From Lentimicrobiaceae bacterium (GTDB taxonomy: Bacteria; Bacteroidota; Bacteroidia; Bacteroidales; WCHB1-69), in the NCBI GenBank assembly GCA_009787485.1, contig WQWP01000028.1:1-20848 (forward strand): a stretch of 20,848 bases of DNA, given 5' to 3'. Positions 1 through 7,252 of the stretch are shown here, one piece after another. Every line of letters starts with the position of its first letter. Position 1 is the first letter of the stretch. The position numbers and the translations under genes were made by a program. The notes under the pieces were generated by a model. It did no database searches. It was not told where the DNA came from and saw only the letters and a program-made list of their open reading frames with translations.

Positions 1-92
1 CTGAAAATACGGTGGTTGGAGTGGGTGTTTAAAATGGCTTTTGCTACTTCGTCTAACTGATTGAGTGTGGCGGTTATTTCTTGGTTTTGCAT
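1..92 (-). CDS. tsaE: TsaE-like tRNA threonylcarbamoyladenosine ATPase, 5' end only
   Basis: The leftward reading frame opens with ATG at 92-90 and stays open to the window edge, giving 30 residues that begin MQNQEITATLNQLDEVAKAI and end near NHRIF. The LDEVAKAIL segment followed by a short run into F resembles the start of Bacteroidota TsaE, where a P-loop (GxxGxGKT) follows immediately; that motif would lie outside the window, so the assignment rests on the N-terminus alone. TsaE is the ATPase that works with TsaB and TsaD to make t6A37 in tRNA. The start is supported by a TATTTTTG promoter element 19 nt upstream. Confidence 0.5.
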   Translation of the reverse strand, partial: MQNQEITATLNQLDEVAKAILNTHSNHRIF

Positions 93-110
93 GGGGATGT
101 TTTTGGTTTA

Positions 111-118
111 CAAAAATA
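111..118 (-). promoter_or_regulatory. -7 promoter element of the tsaE-like gene
   Basis: Reading leftward, TATTTTTG matches the Bacteroidota -7 consensus TAnnTTTG. It would place transcription start around 104, a leader of about 12 nt. No convincing -33 TTTG is visible. Confidence 0.4.
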
Positions 119-185
119 TTCTTTTTTGGTTATGGAAATAATGAAGAGAAAACTTGACAGGGCAAACGCGTTATAAAAAAACTAC

Positions 186-202
186 TACATTTGCCGGCAA
201 AT
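186..202 (+). promoter_or_regulatory. -7 promoter element within a 14-bp palindrome, ahead of the lipoprotein gene
   Basis: TACATTTG (186-193) matches TAnnTTTG and would start transcription near 200, about 17 nt before the ATG. The element overlaps a perfect palindrome, ATTTGCCGGCAAAT (189-202), which could bind a dimeric regulator at the start site. A TTGAC at 154-158 lies 29 nt upstream, too far to be a normal -33 partner. Confidence 0.4.
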
Positions 203-216
203 AAAAAAATAAAAAA

Positions 217-1056
217 ATGAAAAAACTATCTTTATTATTCATAGCACTCTGCCTAATTCTTTTAGGGTGCCAAAAAGAAGGGATATATAACCCTGATAAA
301 AAAATTAAACGAATTTATGTAGAAATGCCAAACGATGTTAAACGATTATCACAAGAATGGACTTGGGATAAAAATCTCTTAACAAAAATTGACACCTATT
401 CTTCCCTCTGGGGGTTATTTGCTACTGCAAACTTCGAATATGATAACAAAGAGCGTGTTATAAAAGTTGTTACAGAAATAAAAGATGTCTCCGAATATTA
501 TTCTACCATATCTTACAATAAAGGCAAGTATGATAGAATTGAATTTTACGATGAAGATTCCTTATACGCTTCTTATGAATTTCAGTACGATAAAAATAAA
601 GTTTCAAAAATAATTTATACATGGTATGGAGAAATTATCATGGATCTAAAAAAATGCAGTTTTATTAGTATGATTATTCCCAAAGAAATTATTGATAAAA
701 CGTATGAAGATATGCAGAAATCAGGGAGTAAGGGTAAATATGTAGCTACAATGAAGATAAGCTATAGCGGAAATAATCTGAGTGAAATAGCTTATGATAC
801 TAGCACTGCTACTCATACGTATGAAAATTATGATAATAAATCGAATCCTTTCTATTCTTTTGATCCGACAACGCCACAACATTTATCGAAAAATAATGTA
901 GGAAAAATAACATACACGAGTGGTGGATATATAAATACTACCAAATACGAATACACTTATAATGATAATTTTCCGATAGAGGTGGTCGAAAAATATTCAA
1001 GTATTGATGATGGTTCTGCTACGATAAGAAGGAAAACATATTACGAGTATCAATAA
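217..1056 (+). CDS. Lipoprotein of unknown function with YD-like beta repeats
   Basis: The 279-residue product begins with a lipoprotein signal peptide: two lysines, a hydrophobic stretch, and the lipobox L-L-G-C at 15-18, so Cys18 should be lipidated after signal peptidase II cleavage. The remainder is rich in Tyr, Asp, Asn and Lys and contains loose repeats in which an aromatic-rich beta strand is followed by a short polar turn (for example FEYDNKERVIKV and FQYDKNKVSKI). This resembles the DUF4595-type, YD-repeat-like lipoproteins that are common in Bacteroidota. The TonB-dependent receptor gene starts 18 nt after the stop, so the two are probably co-transcribed and this protein may act at the outer membrane with that receptor, which is inference. 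I cannot name a substrate or function. Confidence 0.75.
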   Translation: MKKLSLLFIALCLILLGCQKEGIYNPDKKIKRIYVEMPNDVKRLSQEWTWDKNLLTKIDTYSSLWGLFATANFEYDNKERVIKVVTEIKDVSEYYSTISYNKGKYDRIEFYDEDSLYASYEFQYDKNKVSKIIYTWYGEIIMDLKKCSFISMIIPKEIIDKTYEDMQKSGSKGKYVATMKISYSGNNLSEIAYDTSTATHTYENYDNKSNPFYSFDPTTPQHLSKNNVGKITYTSGGYINTTKYEYTYNDNFPIEVVEKYSSIDDGSATIRRKTYYEYQ

Positions 1057-1074
1057 TAAAATTTTTGCTAACCA

Positions 1075-3426
1075 ATGAACAAATCAAAAATCAAAACCCA
1101 AGCTTCCTCCCATCTCCTACCTCATACCTCATACCTCATCCTCATCCCCTTCCTCCTCTTCTCCCTTCTCCTTTCCCCCTTCTCCCTTTTCTCTCAACAA
1201 CTTACCGGCCGCGTTACCGAATTTTCAGAAGAAGGCGTAGAAACGCCTGTTCCGGGAGCTATCTTGCAGTGGCTCAACTCTTCAGTAGGCACTGTTTCCG
1301 ATACGGATGGAAAATTTGCATTGGAGAGAGTTAAAAGCACCGATATTTTAATTGTAAGGTATGCTTCGTATGAAAACGACACCATTACGGTAAAAAAAGA
1401 CCAAAAGGAGCTGAATATCATCTTATCTTCCACACGCACCTTAGAAACGGTAAGTGTGGTGGCACGGGAAGGCTCTTTTATTTCTATAAAACCTATTTTC
1501 ACACAAATCATTACGAATGAGGGCTTGCGGCGGGCGGCCTGCTGCAACCTGTCGGAAACTTTTGAAAGCACCATTGCGGTAGATGTGGAATACTCCGATG
1601 CCGTGAGTGGCGCCAAACAGATTTCCATGCTGGGATTGGCGGGTGTTTACACGCAAATCCTATTAGAAAACGTACCCTACATTCGGCTGTTAGCCAATCA
1701 GTTCGGCTTGGGCTACGTGCCGGGTCCATGGATGGAGATGATCAGCATTTCGAAAGGAACTGCTTCGGTAACCAATGGCTACGAAGGCATTACAGGGCAA
1801 ATACAATTAGATTTTAAAAAACCGGAAACCAACAAAGAAAAACTGTTTCTAAATGCATACACTAACAGCATGGGAAAAGGCGAGTTGAATTTGAATACGC
1901 GTTTCGATATGGATAAAAAAGGATTGGTATCCAGCCTGTTTTTGCTGCACGGAGAAGCGCAATTTGCCAGAATTGACCACAACCGAGATGGTTTTATGGA
2001 TGTTCCTCAAAATTACCAGGTTAACGGCATGTACCGCTTAGATTACCTCGTGCCCGATAAGTTTGAAGGCAGAACGATGATCGGCTATCTGTTTGAAGAC
2101 AGAATTGGCGGAATGATGAATTTTAATCCTAAAAAAAACATTAAAGATTTGGTTGCCGACACTATTTGGGGTTTGCGCATCAAAACCCATAAATTGGATG
2201 TGATTACCAAAAACGGCTTCATGATTAATGGCGGCGAATTTCAAAGTATAGGAACTATTTTGTCGTTTAATTACCAAAAAGATGCATCGCAATTTGGTGC
2301 GCGGCTGTACGATGCTAACCAGCTAAGTGGTTATTTCAATGTGATTTACAGTGGAAAATTTGGCGCCCTGAAAAATCACAGAATCGGTGCAGGAGCAAGT
2401 TTCCAGATAGATCACGTAGAGGAGCATTTAAGAAACAGCCTAAACCCATTCTATACTGACAGTTACATTTCGAGAAGACTTGAAGGAGTTCCCGGAGCTT
2501 TCGCCGAATATGCTTATTCCATAGCAGAAAAATTTATCATCATGCCGGGATTTAGAGTGGATTACAATTTCTTCTACAAACAGCTATTTTGGACGCCGCG
2601 CCTGCATTTGAAATGGCAGCCCACGCACGAAACCTCCCTCCGCGTTTCTGCAGGGAAAGGATACCGCACCTCCAGCCCCATTATTGAAAACTTATCCCTG
2701 TTAGTGAGCAACCGCGAATTTGTCTTTAAAGATCGCTTAGTACCGGAAGAAGCCTGGAACACCGGCATTAGCGTAGTGCAGCATTTTAATATGCCCGGCG
2801 GAAAATCCACCTTTAGCATGGATTATTATTACACGCATTTCATCAATCAAACCATTATAGATTTGGATCGCAACCCGCATGAAGTAGTGATTTATAACCT
2901 GAACGGCGATTTTAACGGGACAGGAAACTTATCGTATTCTCATTCCGTGCAAGCGGAGTTTATTTTGATGCCTTTTAAACGCTTTGAAATTACATTAGCC
3001 TATCGTTTCAATGATGTTCGTTTGACCACCGCAGGAAAATTACAGCAAAAAACATTGATGAGCCCGCACAAAGCGCTGCTGAACTTAAACTATTCATTGC
3101 CTTACGACAAATGGAAATTCAACCTTACCTTTCAATACAACTCGCCGATGCGGATGCCCGATATGAGCGACAATCCCGAAGAATACCGTCCGATAGTGAA
3201 TAAAAACGGCAAATCTCCCGCGTGGGTCATGATGAACGCGCAAGTTACCAAGAAATTCCGTTTATGGGAAATTTACCTCGGTGGCGAAAACATGCTGAAT
3301 TACAGACAGAAACATCCAATTATCTCTGCCAACAACCCATTTGGGGAATATTTTGACGCTTCGGTTATTTATATGCCGATTACGGGGATTATGGGGTATG
3401 TTGGGGTGAGGGTTACTTTGAAGTAA
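1075..3426 (+). CDS. TonB-dependent outer membrane receptor
   Basis: The 783-residue protein is an outer membrane gated channel that would import a bound ligand using energy from TonB/ExbBD. After a signal peptide (about 1-40, ending near F-S-Q-Q) comes a carboxypeptidase-regulatory-like beta domain (about 43-125, starting LTGRVTEF), then a plug (about 130-250, with GLAGVYTQILLENVPYIR and a KGTASVTNGYEGITGQI stretch), then a long beta barrel ending in VGYVGV-like strands with a terminal basic residue. The plug resembles a receptor subgroup sometimes found with metal-transport genes, but no metal-binding domain or partner gene is visible here, so the ligand is unknown. The signal-peptide region is encoded by an unusual G-free, pyrimidine-rich stretch. 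The 3' end overlaps the opposing comEC gene by 14 nt. Confidence 0.88.
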   Translation: MNKSKIKTQASSHLLPHTSYLILIPFLLFSLLLSPFSLFSQQLTGRVTEFSEEGVETPVPGAILQWLNSSVGTVSDTDGKFALERVKSTDILIVRYASYENDTITVKKDQKELNIILSSTRTLETVSVVAREGSFISIKPIFTQIITNEGLRRAACCNLSETFESTIAVDVEYSDAVSGAKQISMLGLAGVYTQILLENVPYIRLLANQFGLGYVPGPWMEMISISKGTASVTNGYEGITGQIQLDFKKPETNKEKLFLNAYTNSMGKGELNLNTRFDMDKKGLVSSLFLLHGEAQFARIDHNRDGFMDVPQNYQVNGMYRLDYLVPDKFEGRTMIGYLFEDRIGGMMNFNPKKNIKDLVADTIWGLRIKTHKLDVITKNGFMINGGEFQSIGTILSFNYQKDASQFGARLYDANQLSGYFNVIYSGKFGALKNHRIGAGASFQIDHVEEHLRNSLNPFYTDSYISRRLEGVPGAFAEYAYSIAEKFIIMPGFRVDYNFFYKQLFWTPRLHLKWQPTHETSLRVSAGKGYRTSSPIIENLSLLVSNREFVFKDRLVPEEAWNTGISVVQHFNMPGGKSTFSMDYYYTHFINQTIIDLDRNPHEVVIYNLNGDFNGTGNLSYSHSVQAEFILMPFKRFEITLAYRFNDVRLTTAGKLQQKTLMSPHKALLNLNYSLPYDKWKFNLTFQYNSPMRMPDMSDNPEEYRPIVNKNGKSPAWVMMNAQVTKKFRLWEIYLGGENMLNYRQKHPIISANNPFGEYFDASVIYMPITGIMGYVGVRVTLK
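1103..1206 (+). repeat. G-free, C/T-rich tract in the receptor signal peptide, with a 51-nt homopyrimidine core
   Basis: No G occurs on the + strand from 1103 to 1206, and 1145-1195 is uninterrupted pyrimidine. Its 5' part contains CTCATAC-like units in tandem (1121-1145). Pure pyrimidine codons can encode only Phe, Leu, Ser and Pro, and these make up the hydrophobic core of the signal peptide. Composition is sharply different from the flanking gene. Confidence 0.8.
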
Positions 3427-5488
3427 ACGCTCCTTCCTCCCTCATTGAGTGATAATTAACATCGTGTTCCCGACAATATTGAATCCACTCTTTCTCCAAA
3501 TTCAACCAATTATTCCCATCAATAATAACCATATCACAATCAAAAATTTTAAAAACAACCTCCGGCTTCAATCTGGGATTGCGAGAAAGATACAGATAGT
3601 CTATTTTCAACTTTTCGGAAGACGGATATAGTTTGTCGTTGCCTGTTAATAAATAGAGCGTCTTTCCGTTAAAGAAAATAAAAGAGCCTTTTTTAAAAAA
3701 CGTTTTATCCTCATAATCCTCTTGGATATTAAGTATTTTACTATTAATCCGCGCTTTCCTTTCATGATTTTTAATAGAAAATTGATACCGCTTGTCCGCT
3801 TTCGTGCGAATAGAATCGGATAACAAAATACTTTTTCCGTGTTGGTTAAAATTGATGGCAACAGATTTGGAAATCGTATATATAGTGATGTTTTCTTGAT
3901 TTTTGCAGCTTGTTTTGTCATACATATATAATCCGGTAATCGCTAATAATAAGAGTAATCCATAGAGAAAGCTGTTTTTATTTTTGTTTGAATAAGCGTA
4001 AAAAAAGAAACCGAACATGAGATAGATTAAAATGAGTTGTAATAATGAAATGGAGATTTGTTCGGTGGTTGAGTAAGGAAGCGCTTCAACAAATTTTGCC
4101 GTATAATTCATGATTTTTATTTCATAAATCAACAGATAACCAATAAGTTGTGATACATAAGGGATGAAAGAGAACACCATAATCGCAACGCCTGTTAACA
4201 CGACCCAAAAAGAGAGAAAAATAACCACTAAATTGCCTATAAGAAAGTAATTTGGAAATTGCCCAAAGTAATAGATAGCAATGGGCGCAGTGGCAAATTG
4301 CGCGGCAATAGAAACAGAAGTGAGCTCCCAGAAATACTTGACTACTTTTGTTTTGGGTTTGTAAAGTTTGTATATGGGCTTCTGTAGCAGCACAATGCCG
4401 AACACCGCTGAATAACTGAATTGAAACCCCATTTCGAAAAGCAATAACGGATTGAGTGTTAAAAGTAGAAAAAGGGATGCAGAAAGGCTGTGAAATACGT
4501 TGGTGTTCCTTTGTAAAAAATTTCCGAAAAGCACAAACGTAAACATCGTGCCGGCGCGCATTACCGAAGGGGCAAGTCCGGTAATGTTGGCATAACTCCA
4601 AACCATAAATAAGAGAATGAGGCTCTTAATGGTTTGAGAACGTTTAGAAAAATTGAGCGGAAAGAGCAAGTAATTCATAATCATAAATACAATACCCACA
4701 TGCATTCCCGAAACACACAAAATATGGCTTACTCCGGCGGCAGTCCAAACGGCGCGCAATTCAGGATCCATAGTGTCGCTATTTCCCAGGATGAGGGCGG
4801 TAGCAATACTGTATTCTTCGCCCGACAAACCGGCATCGAACAACATTTGGGAAAATTTTTGCTGAATATTGTGAGAGAGATACTTAACCATATTAGGAAT
4901 CTTCTGCCCTATGCTACTCCAAGCCGTTTCTTTTACAAAACCGGTAAAATTGACCCCTTTCCTTTTCATAAAAGTCTGATAATCGAATTGATTTGGATTT
5001 TGTGGCTTTTCAATGGGCGAAAGTTGCGTATTCACTAACAAAACATCGCCATATTTGAATTGGGCGGTTACAGAATCTCTTTTAAAATAAAGAATCGCTT
5101 TTTCTTTTTTGGTAAAATATTGACTTTTAAAGCTTACGATTACTTTTACACTCTTTTCCGATTTTTTGGGATGTTCCACAATGGTAACGATCCACGATTT
5201 TTGTTCTTGAATGATGCGCTCTTCCTCGCCGGTTAATTTTTTATTTAGTATAAATGACGTATTCATAAAACCAACCCCGGCAAATGCAAAAAAAACAAGA
5301 ATTACCGCCATTTTTTGCTGAAAAAAACCTCTGTTTTTGAACAAAAAGTAAGAAAAAGCTACAAAAATTATTACGGGTAAAAATAGAGGCGTAATATTTT
5401 CTGCGTTAAATCCGGAGAAATATGCAGTTAAAATGCCGAAAATGTACGGAAATAGGATTTTAAAGACAGGGTATTTTGAGAGATTCAT
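3413..5488 (-). CDS. comEC: ComEC/Rec2-family DNA uptake channel
   Basis: This 691-residue polytopic inner membrane protein belongs to the ComEC/Rec2 family, which moves single-stranded DNA into the cytoplasm during natural transformation. The N-terminal part has two or three membrane helices followed by the DUF4131-type OB region (about 85-190, with the family-like NPNQFDYQTFMKRKGV). The Competence domain follows (about 220-490), including AAGVSHILCVSGMHVG at 250-265 and many membrane segments. The C-terminal 160 residues look like a metallo-beta-lactamase fold that has lost the HxHxDH metal site, as in other Bacteroidota members. Start ATG at 5488 is supported by a TATATTTG element 17 nt upstream. 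Uptake also needs other competence proteins that are not in this window. Confidence 0.88.
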   Translation of the reverse strand: MNLSKYPVFKILFPYIFGILTAYFSGFNAENITPLFLPVIIFVAFSYFLFKNRGFFQQKMAVILVFFAFAGVGFMNTSFILNKKLTGEEERIIQEQKSWIVTIVEHPKKSEKSVKVIVSFKSQYFTKKEKAILYFKRDSVTAQFKYGDVLLVNTQLSPIEKPQNPNQFDYQTFMKRKGVNFTGFVKETAWSSIGQKIPNMVKYLSHNIQQKFSQMLFDAGLSGEEYSIATALILGNSDTMDPELRAVWTAAGVSHILCVSGMHVGIVFMIMNYLLFPLNFSKRSQTIKSLILLFMVWSYANITGLAPSVMRAGTMFTFVLFGNFLQRNTNVFHSLSASLFLLLTLNPLLLFEMGFQFSYSAVFGIVLLQKPIYKLYKPKTKVVKYFWELTSVSIAAQFATAPIAIYYFGQFPNYFLIGNLVVIFLSFWVVLTGVAIMVFSFIPYVSQLIGYLLIYEIKIMNYTAKFVEALPYSTTEQISISLLQLILIYLMFGFFFYAYSNKNKNSFLYGLLLLLAITGLYMYDKTSCKNQENITIYTISKSVAINFNQHGKSILLSDSIRTKADKRYQFSIKNHERKARINSKILNIQEDYEDKTFFKKGSFIFFNGKTLYLLTGNDKLYPSSEKLKIDYLYLSRNPRLKPEVVFKIFDCDMVIIDGNNWLNLEKEWIQYCREHDVNYHSMREEGAFTSK

Positions 5489-5504
5489 AGTGGTATGAGT
5501 TTCT

Positions 5505-5512
5505 CAAATATA
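5505..5512 (-). promoter_or_regulatory. -7 promoter element of comEC
   Basis: Reading leftward, TATATTTG is a perfect TAnnTTTG match that would give a leader of roughly 10 nt. A second match, TATTTTTG, lies farther upstream at 5577-5584. Neither has an obvious -33 TTTG. Confidence 0.45.
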
Positions 5513-5547
5513 GTATGATTTAGATTGCTTTACATATCAGATATAAA

Positions 5548-5572
5548 ATTTTATGATACTGATTTTATGATA
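5548..5572. repeat. Two direct copies of ATTTTATGATA upstream of comEC
   Basis: ATTTTATGATA occurs at 5548-5558 and again at 5562-5572, a 14-nt period, between the two possible comEC -7 elements. It could be a pair of regulator sites or chance in AT-rich DNA. Confidence 0.35.
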
Positions 5573-5619
5573 TATACAAAAATAGTAAAGTTTAAGTTAT
5601 AGATTTTTTGATAGAAACT

Positions 5620-5700
5620 CTCTGTGTTTCTCTGTGTTTTCTTTGTGGACTCTGTGCTAAAAAAAACATTCATTTTGTGCACAGAAAACCACAGTTTTTT
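5620..5700. repeat. CTCTGTGT repeat cluster with a hairpin followed by a T run
   Basis: Four imperfect units (CTCTGTGTTT, CTCTGTGTTTT, CTTTGTGGA, CTCTGTGC) lie head to tail at 5620-5658. The last two pair with a downstream arm (GCACAGA, then CCACA, at 5679-5693), giving an interrupted stem followed by seven Ts. No rightward gene precedes it, so a terminator role is unlikely. The motif resembles CTCTGTG-rich intergenic repeats seen in many Bacteroidota genomes. Confidence 0.6.
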
Positions 5701-5719
5701 TGATACGTAAAAGAACGGG

Positions 5720-5779
5720 AAATATAAAACTATCGGAAAAAATCAAAATATTCTGATTTTTCCGGCAAGTTTTATATTT
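5720..5779. repeat. Imperfect inverted repeat upstream of the AAA_14 ATPase gene
   Basis: An outer perfect 12-bp stem pairs AAATATAAAACT (5720-5731) with AGTTTTATATTT (5768-5779). Inside it CGGAAAAAATCA (5734-5745) pairs with TGATTTTTCCG (5754-5764) with one bulged A. The right outer arm overlaps the -7 element of the gene. The inner stem closely resembles the hairpin just after the same gene. Confidence 0.75.
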
Positions 5780-5782
5780 TTG
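5775..5782 (+). promoter_or_regulatory. -7 promoter element of the AAA_14 ATPase gene
   Basis: TATTTTTG matches TAnnTTTG and predicts transcription starting near 5789, about 12 nt before the ATG at 5801. It lies on the right arm of the inverted repeat, so hairpin formation or a bound protein could affect initiation. This also argues against a TTG start at 5780. Confidence 0.45.
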
Positions 5783-5800
5783 CGGAAAATTTTACAGCGT

Positions 5801-7105
5801 ATGAAACGGAAAATCACAGATGCACTTTTACAATGGAAACATACTAAAAATCGTATGCCGTTAATTGTGAACGGTGCAAGGCAAATTGGCAAAACATACA
5901 GTATTTTAGAGTTTGGCAGAACTGAATATCAAAATGTTGTACATATCAATTTTGAAACAGATTTGTTGATAGCCGAAAAATTTGAGGGCGATTTACACCC
6001 CGAAAAAATTGTCCATGATATTGAGTTTCTGACTTCTCAAAAGATTTCTAAAGAGACAACTTTGCTCTTTTTCGATGAGATTCAAGCAAACGAGCGCGCT
6101 TTGACTTCGTTAAAGTATTTTTGCGAAAATGCACCGGAATACCATGTCGTTGCAGCGGGATCGTTGCTGGGCGTGGCAGTCAATCGCGAAAAATACTCTT
6201 TTCCAGTAGGAAAAGTGGATGAGCTTTATATGTATCCTATTGATTTTGAAGAATTTCTTTGGGCACTGGGAAATGAAATTTTTATTAAAGAAATTAGAAA
6301 ACATTTTGAGCAGAATTTGGCTTTGTCGGAGCCACTCCACAAATTTGGGCTTGATTTATTTTACAAATATTGTATCGTTGGCGGTATGCCGGCTGTGGTT
6401 GAAAATTATGTTAAAAACAACAGCTTTATGGCGATAAAAGATGCGCAGGCAAAGGTTATGAACGAATATATTGCCGATATGTCGAAATACGCCGTGCCCG
6501 CAACGAGTGTAAAAATTCGCGCCTGCTACGATTCTATACCTACTCAGCTCTCGAAAGAAAACCGTAAATTTCAGTACAAAACTGCAATGAAAGGTGGTAC
6601 GGCTACTATTTTCGGAGAGTCAATCGACTGGTTACTGTCGGCAGGAATTGTTTTGAAATGCCGTAAAATAGAACAGGGCGTTATGCCGTTAAAAGGGCAG
6701 ATTGATTTTAGCGATTTTAAGTTGTATATGAGCGACATCGGTATGCTCACGATGCACTCGGCTTTTCCGTACCAAATGATTATCAATTCGATAGAAGTGG
6801 ATAATAGCTTTCTTGGAGGATTGGCAGAAAACTTCGTGGCACAAGATTTTGCAAGCAAGCGGATTCCGCTTTATTACTGGAAAAGCGATGAAAGCGCCGA
6901 GGTTGACTTTGTAGTTCAATCCGGCATTGATATTATCCCGATTGAGGTAAAAAAAGGCAGACGCAACCGCGCAATCAGCTTATCGAATTTTGTAAAACGG
7001 TACAACTGCCCGTACTCCATCAAAATATCGCAAAAGAATTTCGGCTTTGAAAACAACATTCGTTCTGTTCCGTTCTATGCACTGTTTTGTTTGAAATTTG
7101 ATTAA
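5801..7105 (+). CDS. AAA_14 / DUF4143 family ATPase
   Basis: With the ATG at 5801 the product is 434 residues. It has a Walker A motif, GARQIGKT at 25-32, a Walker B motif, LLFFDEIQ at 88-95, and a sensor-like AAGS at 118-121. The C-terminal DUF4143 region contains a restriction-nuclease-like pattern: AEVDF around 366-370 and PIEVKKG around 380-386, which could supply the D and ExK of a PD-(D/E)xK fold. These proteins are numerous in Bacteroidota and archaea, and their role is not established; links to nucleic acid binding or mobility are inference. A TTG 21 nt upstream keeps the frame open, but it lies within the -7 promoter element, so the ATG was chosen. The gene stands alone between two related hairpins. 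Confidence 0.85.
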   Translation: MKRKITDALLQWKHTKNRMPLIVNGARQIGKTYSILEFGRTEYQNVVHINFETDLLIAEKFEGDLHPEKIVHDIEFLTSQKISKETTLLFFDEIQANERALTSLKYFCENAPEYHVVAAGSLLGVAVNREKYSFPVGKVDELYMYPIDFEEFLWALGNEIFIKEIRKHFEQNLALSEPLHKFGLDLFYKYCIVGGMPAVVENYVKNNSFMAIKDAQAKVMNEYIADMSKYAVPATSVKIRACYDSIPTQLSKENRKFQYKTAMKGGTATIFGESIDWLLSAGIVLKCRKIEQGVMPLKGQIDFSDFKLYMSDIGMLTMHSAFPYQMIINSIEVDNSFLGGLAENFVAQDFASKRIPLYYWKSDESAEVDFVVQSGIDIIPIEVKKGRRNRAISLSNFVKRYNCPYSIKISQKNFGFENNIRSVPFYALFCLKFD

Positions 7106-7146
7106 ACTTTCCTGAAAAATCAGAAAAAATGATTTTTCAGGAAAGT
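7106..7146. repeat. Perfect 17-bp hairpin directly after the ATPase stop codon
   Basis: ACTTTCCTGAAAAATCA (7106-7122) pairs perfectly with TGATTTTTCAGGAAAGT (7130-7146) across a 7-nt loop. It begins on the nucleotide after TAA. The immediate downstream sequence is not a T run, although Ts occur from about 7157, so it is at best a non-classical terminator. Its arms match the inner stem of the upstream inverted repeat. Confidence 0.8.
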
Positions 7147-7183
7147 ATTAGCTGTCTTTTTTTATTTTATACATCAAATTTAT

Positions 7184-7235
7184 TTCGTTAATTTGCAACG
7201 AATATTATAACAATATTTAATTTTCTTAAAATTAA
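7184..7235. promoter_or_regulatory. Leader of the P-type ATPase operon: possible operator, weak -7 element and AT-rich hairpin
   Basis: TTCGTT (7184-7189) and AACGAA (7197-7202) are inverted around a 7-nt spacer. TTAATTTG (7188-7195) within it matches TAnnTTTG except at one base. A hairpin, TTAATTTT-CTT-AAAATTAA, lies at 7217-7235, 17 nt before the start codon. Together they could form a regulated promoter and structured leader; no known riboswitch fold is recognised. Confidence 0.3.
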
Positions 7236-7252
7236 GCAGATATACTTTCCCA

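Noticed and set aside
1065..1334. Shifted open frame across the receptor signal peptide
   Set aside because: It owes its length to the stop-free pyrimidine tract and ends soon after it; there is no separate gene evidence.
4122..4601. Second leftward open frame within comEC
   Set aside because: It is an alternative frame within the membrane domain of comEC, has no promoter, and shows no family features.
5620..5658. Possible CRISPR-like array
   Set aside because: The units are only 9-11 nt, directly adjacent, imperfect, and have no spacers or cas genes nearby.
5780..5800. TTG start for the AAA_14 ATPase at 5780
   Set aside because: The TTG is part of the TATTTTTG promoter element; the ATG at 5801 leaves a short leader and gives the normal family N-terminus.
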